Shown in pieces: positions 10,789-20,771 of a stretch of 34,517 nucleotides of DNA. Positions within the stretch are counted from its first letter, which is position 1. Every line of letters begins with the position of its first letter. The position numbers and the translations under genes are program-made. The notes beneath the pieces were generated by a model. That model was not told the origin of the DNA. It saw nothing but the letters and a program-made list of their open reading frames with translations, and ran no database searches. This stretch comes from Priapulus caudatus (lineage: Eukaryota > Priapulida > Priapulimorpha > Priapulimorphida > Priapulidae), in the NCBI RefSeq assembly GCF_000485595.1, contig NW_014577092.1:318143-352659 (forward strand), in the 5' to 3' direction.

Positions 10789-11119
10789 CTATGATTGGCC
10801 ATCGTACTCAGAAATAATTAGTTTTACTGCGGTTAAAATTATGGCCCTTTTACCCAATCAGAGGCCTTGTTCCGGATAATTTAACCTCAGTAAAAATAAT
10901 TTATCCATCGTTAAATTATGTGTAAGAAGGCCTCTGGGTAAAAGGGCAATAATTTTACTGCACTTAAATTATTTCTACCACGGTAAAAATAATTTATCCG
11001 CAGTTAAATTATGTGTAACAAGGCCCCTGTTTCGGTAAAAAGGGCCATAATTTAACCCCGGGAAAATTGTTTTTACCGCAGTAACAATAATTATTCCTGA
11101 GTACGATGGCCAACCATAG
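10789..11119. mobile_element. MITE, family with TTGGCCATCGTACTCAG ends (copy 1)
   Basis: The left end CTATGATTGGCCATCGTACTCAG is inversely repeated at the right end with one or two mismatches (A/G). The interior is AT-rich and made of repeated TTAAATTATGTGTAA and GGTAAAA blocks in both orientations, so the whole 331 bp can fold. A second shorter copy is at 34323-34473. No transposase. Confidence 0.7.
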
Positions 11120-11389
11120 ACGGCGCATGTTAGCACAGACTCCTGCTCATGCGCGAGTGAGGAGAGGCGGCCTTGCATCGCTTGCCTTCGACTGCAAGTT
11201 CTGTGCCATGTCTGCCAAAAAATAGCAGTCAGCTGATGCGCTGGATATCAGCTAGAATTAGTAGCACACGTTCATGTTTTATCCGCGTCGGCGTTGGTTT
11301 ACCCAGTACCCTAGCCTGTGATATACACGTGTAAACATAGCTCACACAACATTATTCGCAGCAACTCGCCCTTTCCCACGAGTCCACGT
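11120..11389. other. No recognised gene
   Basis: Short unique sequence between two mobile elements, without supported coding potential. Confidence 0.4.
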
Positions 11390-11432
11390 CATAGAACTAG
11401 AATAGAAGTTCTAGTTCTATTCTAGTTCTATG
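11390..11432. mobile_element. 43-bp palindrome between perfect 8-bp direct repeats
   Basis: Arms CATAGAACTAGAATAG (11390-11405) and CTATTCTAGTTCTATG (11417-11432) are perfect inverted copies with an 11-nt centre. GTCCACGT stands on both sides (11382-11389 and 11433-11440), a perfect 8-bp target duplication. There is no room for any coding sequence. Confidence 0.75.
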
Positions 11433-11440
11433 GTCCACGT

Positions 11441-12690
11441 TACAGCGAATTCACAAACCTTACACAGTGCTGTCATCTAGTGGCAGATTACGTTAACTGC
11501 TGTTTTCAGCCCGCTCACATCTTTCATAGCACAACTAGCACAACATCGTCAACTGAGTGTTCGAAACCTGTTATATTTCGCACGTATTCTAGTGCTCTGC
11601 AAATCAGCATGGACCAGTCGTTGATACTTTTGATGTATCTCAAAGAAGATACGTCTGCTCCTTAGCTTTGCATGTCCAAAATTATTTCCTGAATTTGGAG
11701 GGATTAATAGTTACTGGCCACAAACGATTTTTATTCCATATAATATTCAATTTTGGTTGGGATCTATTTATGCTATGTTTATTTAAGTATTCTTTTTCCA
11801 CCATATCTTAAGTGGCTGTACATGGTAACATCATTTTTCAAAAACAAAAACAAATTATCCAGAAAACAACCATCCTCAACATACAACCAACTGAGACATT
11901 TTAGCATAGACAAGTATTGTCGTACTGTATTCAAAGTTACAAACAAAGCATACATTAAATTTGCTGACGAATCAAATAAATTATAGAAACATTTGCTGCC
12001 GAATGCTCTATTCATGCTACTTGTCCATGAGTATATGTACTTCTGAATTTCATTGTCAAACGCTGAAGTGAAATTACGTTTCCAATGTTAACGTAATGTT
12101 GTTTGGCGTCTGGGCTTATTGAAAAAATCAATACCCTATAATGCCTAATATTTCATTATGAAATGGTATAAAGTAATTTCCTACTAATTTTCGTTCCTTC
12201 TGAACTGAGAAGAGAAAAAAAAATTACATTCAAATATATCCTCCTGCGTATACCGGATCATTTTACCGAGCAAGCCAAAAGACCTTTTCGTGCTGATGTT
12301 TTACCCTAAGCCTTGTTCGTAGGCTTTCTCAGGTGATTTTTAAATTTCCCGTCTGAAATCGACGAATGCCTCCCAGGACAGACCACCGGGTTGTGGCAAA
12401 TATGTACATCGAGTCTCAGTTACCTCTTATAAGACGGCCAAAAGCACGTGGGTGACATACTGCTTCACTTTTACGGCAAAACAAAACACGATAAGGTGTG
12501 GGCTGCAAATCTCGAGAGAGAGAGATAGAGAGAAGATAGGTCATGTGTTACAGGAAGACTGTTTTCTGGTGACATGATCATACTGTTGCCTCAGAAGCAA
12601 TAACTTATAGAGTCTGACCATCATCGGCAGTGGGCAGTTGGTGGGCGGGAGAGCAGGGGTTGGGGGTCGTGTGGTGGGGTCGGTGAGAGT
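11441..12690. other. Probable LSM12 3' flank / 3' UTR
   Basis: AT-rich sequence downstream of the LSM12 stop on the minus strand. AATAAA signals on the minus strand are at 11778-11783 and 11730-11735, about 0.9-1 kb after the stop; either could end the transcript. No other gene recognised. Confidence 0.35.
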
Positions 12691-15600
12691 TCACCCGTTC
12701 ATCGTGCCATGTTCTGACGCCGCCGATTCGCTCGCCTGCAGCAGCTTCTGGTCGTTGTGAAACTTCTCTACCTGAAACAATAGAACAGCAGACGATGCAC
12801 TTGCGTTTTCGCCAATCATAAATGTTCTCGCTCGCACAACAAAAGGAGAGTCGAAATAAATCCAACCAGCAAGTGCAGTTGAAATGACGATTTGGGTTTA
12901 GATTTAGGATTTTACGTAATTTCCATTGTTAATATATAACAGTTCGAATAGTAAGGCATAGCCTTTGAGCGACCACCCCGGTTGAATTGCTGGACTATTT
13001 TTTTATAGCGAGCAAATATAAGAATTGATAAGTCAGAATTCAAACAAGGGAGCCGGAAACGGAAATGTTGTGCACGAAAGTGAGGCTCCCAGAATGCATC
13101 TTAATTAGCCAAATTTCTGGTAGGCTACCGGTTGCTTCCATCTCTTTCGCACCTCACATAACATGTTTCACCCACCGGCGGTGGTCGTATCATAATTTTT
13201 TTTCCAATTTTTTTGCATTTTTTTGCCTTGTTCTGCACTTTAAAAAGACATAGGTGGCTCCGCCCACTAATTTTAATACTAACCGCACACAAGAAACATG
13301 TTTTAATGGCTAAGAGCTAGTAGATAGTAATGTCATAGGGCCTTGGGCACACAAAGTGGCCCTCTACACAGGTTAACCCTCCTGCAGTCAACATACAGCC
13401 TACTAGCAACTTAAATTAGAAAATTGCTGCTTGCAGCTGTGATGGGAACATGCTAGCTAACAATTGTTGTCGCAAAACACGAAGATCTCCTAGCACCAAG
13501 CAACAGAATGAATCACAGACACTCAATTTTGTGAAATGCCTGCATGTATCATTGGTATAGTTTTCCACTTGTCACTACAAGACGTTGGCATTTTCTAACC
13601 GCAGTTGTTACTGTTAGCTGATAGCTTTAAAACATTAACACAGCACTATCTCAACCCTAACACATGCATGAACACAGATGACCTGCTCTCTCCAGTGAAA
13701 ACCACTCCATCAGTACAACTGTGATGGAGCAACTACCCCCAAAATACCTCCAACTCACAATTTTCCTTATGTGGTTCAGTGTTTGTTCACTGGAAGGTGC
13801 TTGCGAAATACACTTGCAGTTTTCTGGTCTGTAAGGAGGTGATATCATCACCTGATTCATCACAACTATATCCTGGCTCTGGTAATGCACAGGCTCTATC
13901 CTAAATAAATGAAAGCAAGTACATAGTTAACAGCAGATGATTACACACTGGTTGGCTATGTGCTACAGACCTTTTCATCATGACTTGGGTCATTACATAC
14001 CACTTTTTCCATTTGATCTTTACATATTTTAGACAGTCACACAATTTTTAGAAACAAATTACATTTTGATAAGCACAGCAGGGAGCACCAAGCCGTGGGA
14101 TGTCACCTAACTAATATAATCAGATATTTGTAGGCAAGTTTAGCCATTTGGAAACCTGCTTATAAAAGATTTATAAAAAATAATCCATGCTCAGCAAAAA
14201 CCAAGGTGGAAAGGGGTTTTCTTAATCACAACTTATGTCTACACAATATACACGGACCCCCTAGTATCAGTAGACAGGAATAAGTAAATTTGAAACCGTC
14301 GGATTACTTATAATTATGTTCAAGCTGGTACAAAATCGGGAAACTGTGACCGTTTATCGATGAACTGCTGAATAATATAAATTACTACAAAACTGACACA
14401 AAACATTATTTATCACTGTATTGGTTTATAGTTATACTAACGTCTTTGTAATTGCCAGATACAGCTTTTGTGCTTCGGGAGATACGTTTTCTCCAATGGA
14501 ATTGGCTTGTCTAATCTTCTCTTTCCTGCTTTGTTCCAGCCTTGAGTTGAGCTAAGTTGAGTTAAATACAAATTTAATCAATGGATTTACACTTATAACT
14601 TAGCAGTTGTATACTTTCTATAAGCATTTTATTATTTATCAATTTGATCATTTCTATACTATTAGTATTACTGTATTTCAAGTCACAGTCATATTAATCG
14701 CTTAATTATTCTAATAAACATTCTGATAAGTTATCAAATAAATACTCTTCTACATACAATTTCAAATAATTATTAAATTTGATGAGTTTAACATGGCTGC
14801 TTCAACAAGTTATAAACACCTAATAATTTAATTTCTTTAAAATAAAGTTATAAAAACTCGCAAGGAAGAATAATCCTTTAAATTACCAGTTTATTTGTCA
14901 GTTTAAATCAAAAACTGACAAGGCTAAGTTTAATTAACACTGACAGTCAGGTATTTCAGTGAATTAGTTGTCACTGCAGTCTACTTATTATTAAGTAAAC
15001 TTGGTAGTTTTAAAATAACGGACTAATCATGAATTCAAAATCATTTAATCATGAAAGAAATGAACTTCAGTAGCTGAATTGTGTGATAACTATGGCTCCT
15101 ATATTCATTTACCCTCTGGAAGTTAAGGTTAGGAACCGCAGGTAGAGTTTTGTTCTCCTCCTCGTGGATCAAACTGACGCTGCTGACCAGAGATAGGTTG
15201 ATCAAACGCACGTCACTGTTGCCAGGCTTCGAGCCATTCTTTGTCGGTGATTCTGGGGTTTGCATGGTAAAGGAATGATACTCTAGAAATACCAAAGAAA
15301 TCTAGAGCGAAAAAATCTACGAGAAACTATGAATAATATCAACATATTACTTGTACTAGATGGGCTAAATTGTATAATCTATTGTTTACCAAAGAAATTG
15401 TTGCATTAGATGAGTTACAACCTGAACTAACCTATTTGTCAAATTGATTAACAGGTAGATTTAGCCAAACTGCATCACAATAGGGTAATTCCAAAAAATG
15501 CACCGTAGCAACATCAATGACATCAAGTGACAATTTGGTACATCTACTTGAAAAACATGTGCAAAGAGTCTTGTACAGCCTTGTAACAAAGTCATTTGGT

Positions 15601-17004
15601 ATATAGGGCAGGTGTGTAGGTAATCTGTAATCTCTTAATTAAGATATCAATGCAAAGTGGAGAATTTATAAGCATTTCAGTCATAAGAAAATATAGGAAC
15701 ATGTTGTGTAAATATAAACCTGTGGAATACGTTGGAAAAAAAATTATAAAGAAAATAAGCGCGGGTTTTGAATCCGGCTTGCAAAGTTAATGCTAACTGT
15801 TCAGCCATTGATGTAGCTCTAGTACTATATATAGCCCGCGTACAGTTGCCGCAGAGCTATAGAACATTCTATTACGAATGCTCGGGACCAACTTACTCCA
15901 GCCAGTCAGCGGGAACTATGTCGCACGTGGAGGGGTGAGCGGGTTGTGTTGGTTGTGGACAAAAACATTGTTGTTGTCAAGTAACAAATTAATAATAGTA
16001 ATTTGTTCATCTTTCATGACAAAACTAATATTACAATCTTTTTTGATCGCTTAATTTGTTACTTGACAACAACAATGTTTTTGTTCACAACCAACCCAAC
16101 CCGCCCACCCCTCCACCACGTGCGGAAATACATAGTTCCCGCTGACTGGCGCTGCTGCAGTGCCACCAAAAATGGCCGTTTGAAGTTCGTAAATAATGTT
16201 CGTTCACAAGAAATACCACAAGTAGACCATTTCAACGATAGTTAGAGGTTAAATTTTAGTAGCGGATATAACTTAAGACATATTCACTTCGGATAAAAGG
16301 CATTAATTGCCTACCACAGACGTTTTATAGCCGCGAGTAACTGTAAATAAGTTGGTCCCGAGTATTCGTAATAGAATGTTCTATAGCCCTGTGGCAACTG
16401 TACGCGGGCTATAGTACTAGAGCTACCATTGATTACACTAGAAAGCCTTTCATGAATGAACCTTATGCATCACTTATCAATAACCAGGGGAAACGTCACC
16501 AATGTGATAATACTAGATGTCCTGTGTTTTGACGTCAGCGTGTAAATATTGTTTTGGCTGAACATGCCAATTCAGTAATTGTGCAGACATTGTCACTGAG
16601 GCCGATGACAAAGTGGTGTTTCTCTGTACTTTCAACTCAGCCCCATGGGCTGTTTAATAGGGTACGGAATAATAATTGTATCACTGCAAAGTAAAATTCT
16701 TGGCACAGAAAAACAGTAATATAATGATAGTATACTACATCTACAAAATAAATCATGATGAATTTATAATATATTGACCCTATTTTGACCGGCAATGTTG
16801 ATGTCCAATAATAGTGCCAATACGCGCCGAGATCTCGTGATATTATATAAATGTTTTTATAATAAGGATACTAAGTGCAAGTAACTTCGTTTGAAGGTCG
16901 TAAGCCATCACTTGACCTTGCATTTCCTGACCATAACATGTCGTGCACTTGACTTCACTTCCTATACTGAAGTATTCATTGCTGTCGGCCGACATGACTT
17001 TCAT
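12691..17004 (-). CDS. LSM12: LSM12 homolog, five exons, complete
   Basis: Coding exons in transcript order: 17004-16872, 15252-15113, 14551-14442, 13900-13759, 12771-12691 (stop TGA 12693-12691). All phases agree (1, 0, 2, 0) and give about 201 aa, close to the ~195 aa of vertebrate LSM12. Exon 1 holds the Lsm-fold start, with YFSIGSEVKCTTC and QGQVMAYDLQTKLLAL. Exon 2 continues with VRLINLSLVSSVSLI. Exons 3-4 hold the C-terminal anticodon-binding-type domain with DIVVMNQVMISPPYRPENC and HIRKI, and exon 5 ends VEKFHNDQKLLQASESAA. The start at 17004 is chosen because no in-frame ATG lies just upstream; ATG at 16995 is an alternative. In animals LSM12 binds ataxin-2 and takes part in RNA granules, and in mammals in NAADP-evoked calcium release; these roles are inferred by homology. 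Intron 1 has U12-type signals and carries a SINE and a foldback element. Confidence 0.9.
15757..15812 (-). repeat. tRNA-derived SINE fragment cut by a foldback element
   Basis: On the minus strand TGGCTGAACAGTTAGC (box A-like) is followed by GGATTCAAAACCC (box B-like). The head of the SINE is interrupted at 15812, where the foldback element begins. Sequence resumes past 16427 after the duplicated CATTGAT. Confidence 0.5.
15813..16426. mobile_element. Foldback / MITE element, 614 bp, 7-8-bp target duplication
   Basis: The ends GTAGCTCTAGTACTATA are inverted copies and complementarity extends through GCCCGCGTACAGTTGCC and AGAACATTCTATTACGAATG. It resumes as far as the loop flanks at about 15956-15991 and 16052-16092. 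The right arm carries about 175 bp of extra sequence (about 16165-16345). CATTGAT flanks both ends (15806-15812, 16427-16433; 8 bp if the preceding C is counted). It sits inside LSM12 intron 1 and lacks a transposase. Confidence 0.75.
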
Positions 17005-17297
17005 GGCTCCTCTCGCTAGAATGATTTCATGTTTGAAAAAAAAACAGTCGCGGAAATAAATTATTCGTAATCGTTACAACTTAGAGTAATTAATAAATGT
17101 ATTAAAAAAATCTATGTATTTATTATTAATAATTGAAAGACACTAATATTTAAAACATTGTCAAATGAAAACATGATGGTGTGCTCATCTCTGCTTAGAG
17201 GCTGAATAAAGATGGCTGCTCCTATGATTACCCGTAGGTGTTGAAGAATGGGCAATAGACTGCCCTTTTAGATCCACTTACGTGTTATACAGCTAGC
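17005..17297. promoter_or_regulatory. Putative LSM12 promoter region
   Basis: Region upstream of the LSM12 start on the minus strand. It contains AAGATGGC on the plus strand near 17210, a YY1-like core by sequence alone. If the short open frame starting at 17298 is real, this would be a divergent promoter of under 300 bp. No TATA box can be assigned. Confidence 0.25.
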
Positions 17298-17400
17298 ATG
17301 GAGGAATCAAAAGAAAAAAATGTCGATGAGGTTAAGCTATTTCCATTGATAGATTTCTTTATTGAATGTTACAATCGATTATGCATCGGTGTACCGTAGA
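17298..17400 (+). CDS. Short ORF divergent to LSM12, uncertain
   Basis: ATG at 17298 opens about 33 codons starting MEESKEKNVDEVKLFPLIDF and then an FIECYNRLC stretch before a TAG. The composition (acidic/Lys start, then hydrophobic helix-like segment) looks more protein-like than the surrounding sequence. The position, back to back with LSM12, would fit a first exon. A GTAAGT lies just past the stop (17403), and an earlier GTGTAC could act as donor. No downstream exon could be found before the foldback elements and LTR, and I do not recognise the protein. Confidence 0.2.
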
Positions 17401-17451
17401 CTGTAAGTGTAAAGTCTAAAGACGGTATCCGTATCTGGATAGTTTACTGCT

Positions 17452-17540
17452 AGCTCTAGTATTACTATTAGTAACTATAGCCCGCGTACAGTTGCCGCTG
17501 TCGTAGCGGCAACTGTACGCGGGCTATAGTTACTAGAGCT
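17452..17540. mobile_element. Miniature TIR-only relative of the 15813 element
   Basis: A palindrome built from AGCTCTAGTAACTATAGCCC and CGCGTACAGTTGCCGCT, present on both arms and sharing these ends with the 614-bp element. The left arm has a 12-nt duplication (TTACTATTAGTA). Virtually no loop remains. No clear target duplication. Confidence 0.7.
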
Positions 17541-17559
17541 CATAGGGTCTTATGTCCCC

Positions 17560-17729
17560 CAGGGTACTGCCGGAACGTACCCTGGCCTGGGTAATACCGG
17601 ACCGTACCCTGGTAACTATTTGATATGGTTAGGGAGTAGGCGACTTCCTACCCTAGACTCGTTAGTGGAGTAGGCGAGGTACGGTCCGGCATATTAGATA
17701 GTACCAGGGTACGTTCCGGCAGTACCCTG
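17560..17729. mobile_element. Foldback element abutting the LTR
   Basis: CAGGGTACTGCCGGAACGTA with its next six bases forms a 26-bp arm at 17560-17585. It is perfectly inverted at 17704-17729, and a second inner pair (CCGGACCGTACC / GGTACGGTCCGG) extends the fold. Its right end touches the LTR end at 17730 with no base between. Confidence 0.7.
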
Positions 17730-17912
17730 TGTAAAGTTATGCCTATAACTTCAGTGAGGACAAACACGTTATATATATTTTCTAGAATTAACCTTTATTC
17801 TAATCCTCCATTTCCATTCCTTCGCCACGCCTCCCTCCCTCACGCACGCCATCTCCCGGCACGTATAGTAACCGTCTACAGAGTGTTGGCTAATTAGCAG
17901 AATAACATTACA
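17730..17912 (-). repeat. 3' LTR of gypsy-type element
   Basis: In element sense (minus strand) it starts TGTAATG and ends CTTTACA, and it contains AATAAA. It is about 94% identical by eye to the plus-strand copy at 25392-25568, differing by a few substitutions and several 1-base indels. Just upstream in element sense is a purine-rich AAAGAAGGGGAGA (17925-17913), the polypurine tract that primes second-strand synthesis. Confidence 0.85.
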
Positions 17913-18139
17913 TCTCCCCTTCTTTAACAAAAATGTAAGGACATGCGACTGGGTTATTGCTGATGAGTAGGTGAACTCCATGGCTAATTATAGGTTGTAA
18001 ACTGACCATATGCTTGTCCTAATGACCATATGAATAACACAATATGCTCAACAAATTTTTTGGTGCACAAAATTGGCACAACATAGATTGTTACAATGCA
18101 CAGATTACACACACAACTGACACAAATCGTCCGTACAGT

Positions 18140-20746
18140 TCATATATCAAGAATGTCTCTTGGTTTGACGGGACGGCCAGATCGGGTGACGTAGGGCCCG
18201 CCGGGTACTATCTCAGGTGGTCCACTGTCCACTGGTGGTCCAGGGCCACTCAGCTCAGCACTGAGGGATTCTCCTGATGATGGACTGACATGCCTGGGCT
18301 TGGACGGGGAAGTCAGAAACAAATGGCGTCTGTTACGCCTGTACTCGCCTCCTTCTGTGCGGACGTGGTACGACCTGTCAGCATCTGCTACCTTGGTGAC
18401 AGTAGCTGGCTTCCAGTGACCGTTCGCCTGCTGGATGCGTATCGCATCTCCTGGGTGGAGTGGATGTAGCGATTTTGACTGACGGTCGTAGTAGTGCTTT
18501 TGGATTCGTTGTTTTCGTAGGAGCTTGTCACGAGCATGTGCAGTGCTCACCAGTTTTGGCTCCAGCTGCTGGGCTGTGGATGGCAGAACAGACCGCAGTC
18601 GGCGGCTCATTAGCAGTTGAGCAGGCGACGCGAGATTGTCCACAGGTGTATTGCGATACTCCAGCAACGCAATGTATGGGTCTCGGCGATCGGCTTTGGC
18701 CTTCTCGAGTAGGTGCTTAGCTGTCTGGACACCCTTCTCAGCAAGGCCATTAGATTGGGGGTATACCGGGCTTGAAGTGTTATGCGTGAAGTTCCAGGAT
18801 TTGGCAAAGTCTGCAAACTCCCGCGAAGCATACTGGGGTCCATTGTCAGAGACGACTTTGTTAGGGATGCCGTGTCTGGCGAACATCCCTTTTAGCTTTC
18901 TAATCACAGTATCACTGCGAGTGTTATACAGCCTCTCTATCTCGAGATAACGACTGTAGTAGTCCACGACTATCACATAGTCTTCGTTAGTGTTCCACGT
19001 GAACAGATCTGTGGCAACGGTCTGCCACGGCCGCTCAGGCACTTCACGAGGCAACATCGGCTCCTTTGTATTCGCCATTCTATAAGACTGGCAAATAGTG
19101 CAACTGGATATTAAGTCTGCAATGTGGCTATTCATTCCAGGCCAGAACATGACGTCACGGGCTCTTTGTCGGCTTTTCTCGATTCCCATATGTCCTTGGT
19201 GTATGAGAGCTAGCATTTCCCCTCTCAACGTCTTTGGGATGACGATCTTGTCACCCTTAAAGATGATTTCCTCCATGACGGTCAACTCGTCTCTGTGATT
19301 CCAGTAGTCGAGAGCTGCTGTTGGGCATCTGTCTCGACGGCCTGGCCACCATCCTAAGATAACGTGCTTGAGTGTAGAGAGCTCATTGTCGTCATTCGTC
19401 TGAATTCTGATTTCAGAGAGCTTGTTATCCGACACCGGGATGTCGGAGACATCCTGCACCTGTGTATCGGCTCCATCACCTATGTCATCACTGTGGCCCT
19501 CGACAAATTTTCTTGAGAGTGTGTCTGCGACCGGGATATCCTTTCCGGGAATGTGGGTGACCTCTATGTCATACTTTTGCAAACGCAGCATCATCCGTTG
19601 AAGTCTGGCTGGTGCAGCAATTAGTGGTTTCTTGAGTATAAACTCGAGCGGTTTGTGGTCGGACTCAACTATGACGTGTTTACCATACACATAGTGATGG
19701 AATCTCTCACAGCCAAACAATATGGCATACATTTCTTTCTCGATCTGTGCATATTGTTGCTCAGTTGATGTCAGCGACTTGGATGCATACTCCACCGGTT
19801 TACCGTCTTGTAGCAGAACAGCTCCAAGGCCACGCTTTGATGCATCTACCTGCAGCTTAACTGTCTTGTTGGGGTCATAGTAGGCCAACACGGGGCCAGG
19901 TGTTTTTGTGATCAAGTCTTTCACCTGCTGGAGTACGGCATCCTGCTGGCTGTCCCACACAAATTCATTCTCCTTCTTAGCAAGGTCCCTGAGTGGAGCT
20001 GCTATCTCTGCTAGCCGGGGAGCGAATTTGGCCAAGTAGCCAACCATGCCTAGTATGGTCAGTAGTTCAGCACGGTCGACAGGCGGATCCATCTTCGCAA
20101 TAGCTGCTACCTTCCGGGGGTCAGGCTTCACTCCCTCGGACGACAGAATGTGACCGAAGTAGCTGACTTCAGTCATGCGGATACTACACTTGTCCTTGTT
20201 TAGCTTAACACCTTTCTCCTTCAGCCTCTGCAAGACCGCACGCAAGTTCATGTCGTGTTCGACTAGTGTACGTCCGTCGTCCGTACACCAATATGTCGTC
20301 GACGATTGCTGCAACACCCGGAATGCCTTCTAGTGTTTCGTCCACTTTTCGTTGGAAGACATCCTGTGCCGAGTGTATGCCGAAGGGCAAACGCGTGAAT
20401 CGATACCGTCCGGCGAACGTGTTGAACGTTGTCAATTTCGAACTCTCCTCCGATAGCTTGATGCACCAGTATCCTGATCTTGCATCAACAACGCTGAAGT
20501 ATTTTGCTCCAGCCAGTTGCACCGTGATATCTTCTAGAGTGCGCGTGGGGTAGTTTTATGGCCCGGTTGAGATCGCGAGGATCGAGACACACGCGAAGCT
20601 GTCCCGTGCGCGGTTTTTCAACTACTACGAGCGAGTTTACCCAATCCGTGGGTTCATGTACCTTCACTAGTATGCCCATCTTTTCCATGCGATCCAGCTC
20701 ATCTTTCAGCTTGCTTTTGAGAGTGAGTGGCACTCGCCGCGGTGGA
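18140..20746 (-). pseudogene. gypsy pol: RT, RNase H, integrase (frameshifted)
   Basis: Read in three frames: 20746 to about 20540, then to about 20275, then open to the stop at 18140. Frame 1 holds the RT start, with PTDWVNSLVVVEKP. Frame 2 holds FTRLPFGIHSAQDVFQ and the catalytic VDDILVYG. Frame 3 holds the RT thumb and RNase H with its acidic residues (VDAS, IEKE, ESDHK, VADTLSR). The integrase follows, with an HHCC finger (GHMGIEK ... CTICQ), the D-D-E triad (ATDLF, VVSDNGPQ, NGLAEKG) and a C-terminal GPY/F-like part. The enzymes copy element RNA to DNA and insert it. Two single-base-type frameshifts make it inactive unless they are sequencing errors. Organisation fits the Mag/SURL-like gypsy group, but that is only by general resemblance. 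Confidence 0.85.
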
Positions 20747-20771
20747 NNNNNNNNNNNNNNNNNNNNNNNNN
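20747..20771. other. Assembly gap (25 N)
   Basis: Twenty-five N bases. A fixed short length usually marks a gap of unknown size, so order and orientation across it are not assured. Confidence 0.98.

Larger units (their letters stand above)
15253..16871 (-). other. LSM12: LSM12 intron 1, U12-type GT-AG
   Basis: The donor reads A|GTATCCTTA (16871 downward), matching the minor-spliceosome donor GTATCCTTT in all but the last base. Before the acceptor CAG (15255-15253) the sequence TTCCTTTAC (15275-15267) matches the U12 branch consensus TTCCTTRAC in 8 of 9 positions. Its branch A is 15 nt from the splice site. Joining here (phase 1) gives an uninterrupted match across LALKSPTKNGSKPG to the LSM12 family. 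Confidence 0.8.
17730..20746 (-). mobile_element. 3' half of a Ty3/gypsy LTR retrotransposon
   Basis: Contains, in element order, RT, RNase H, integrase, polypurine tract and 3' LTR. It starts abruptly at the assembly gap, in the run-up to the RT domain. gag, protease and 5' LTR are missing here but are present in opposite orientation at 25392-26982. Confidence 0.85.

Noticed and set aside
13657-13890. 77-aa minus-strand ORF as an independent gene
   Set aside because: It is LSM12 exon 4 read through the GTGAGT donor at 13758.
15041-15295. Taking the 84-aa minus-strand ORF as a separate small gene starting MVFLEYHSF
   Set aside because: Its centre is LSM12 exon 2; the first residues are intron and the last ones lie past the donor at 15112.
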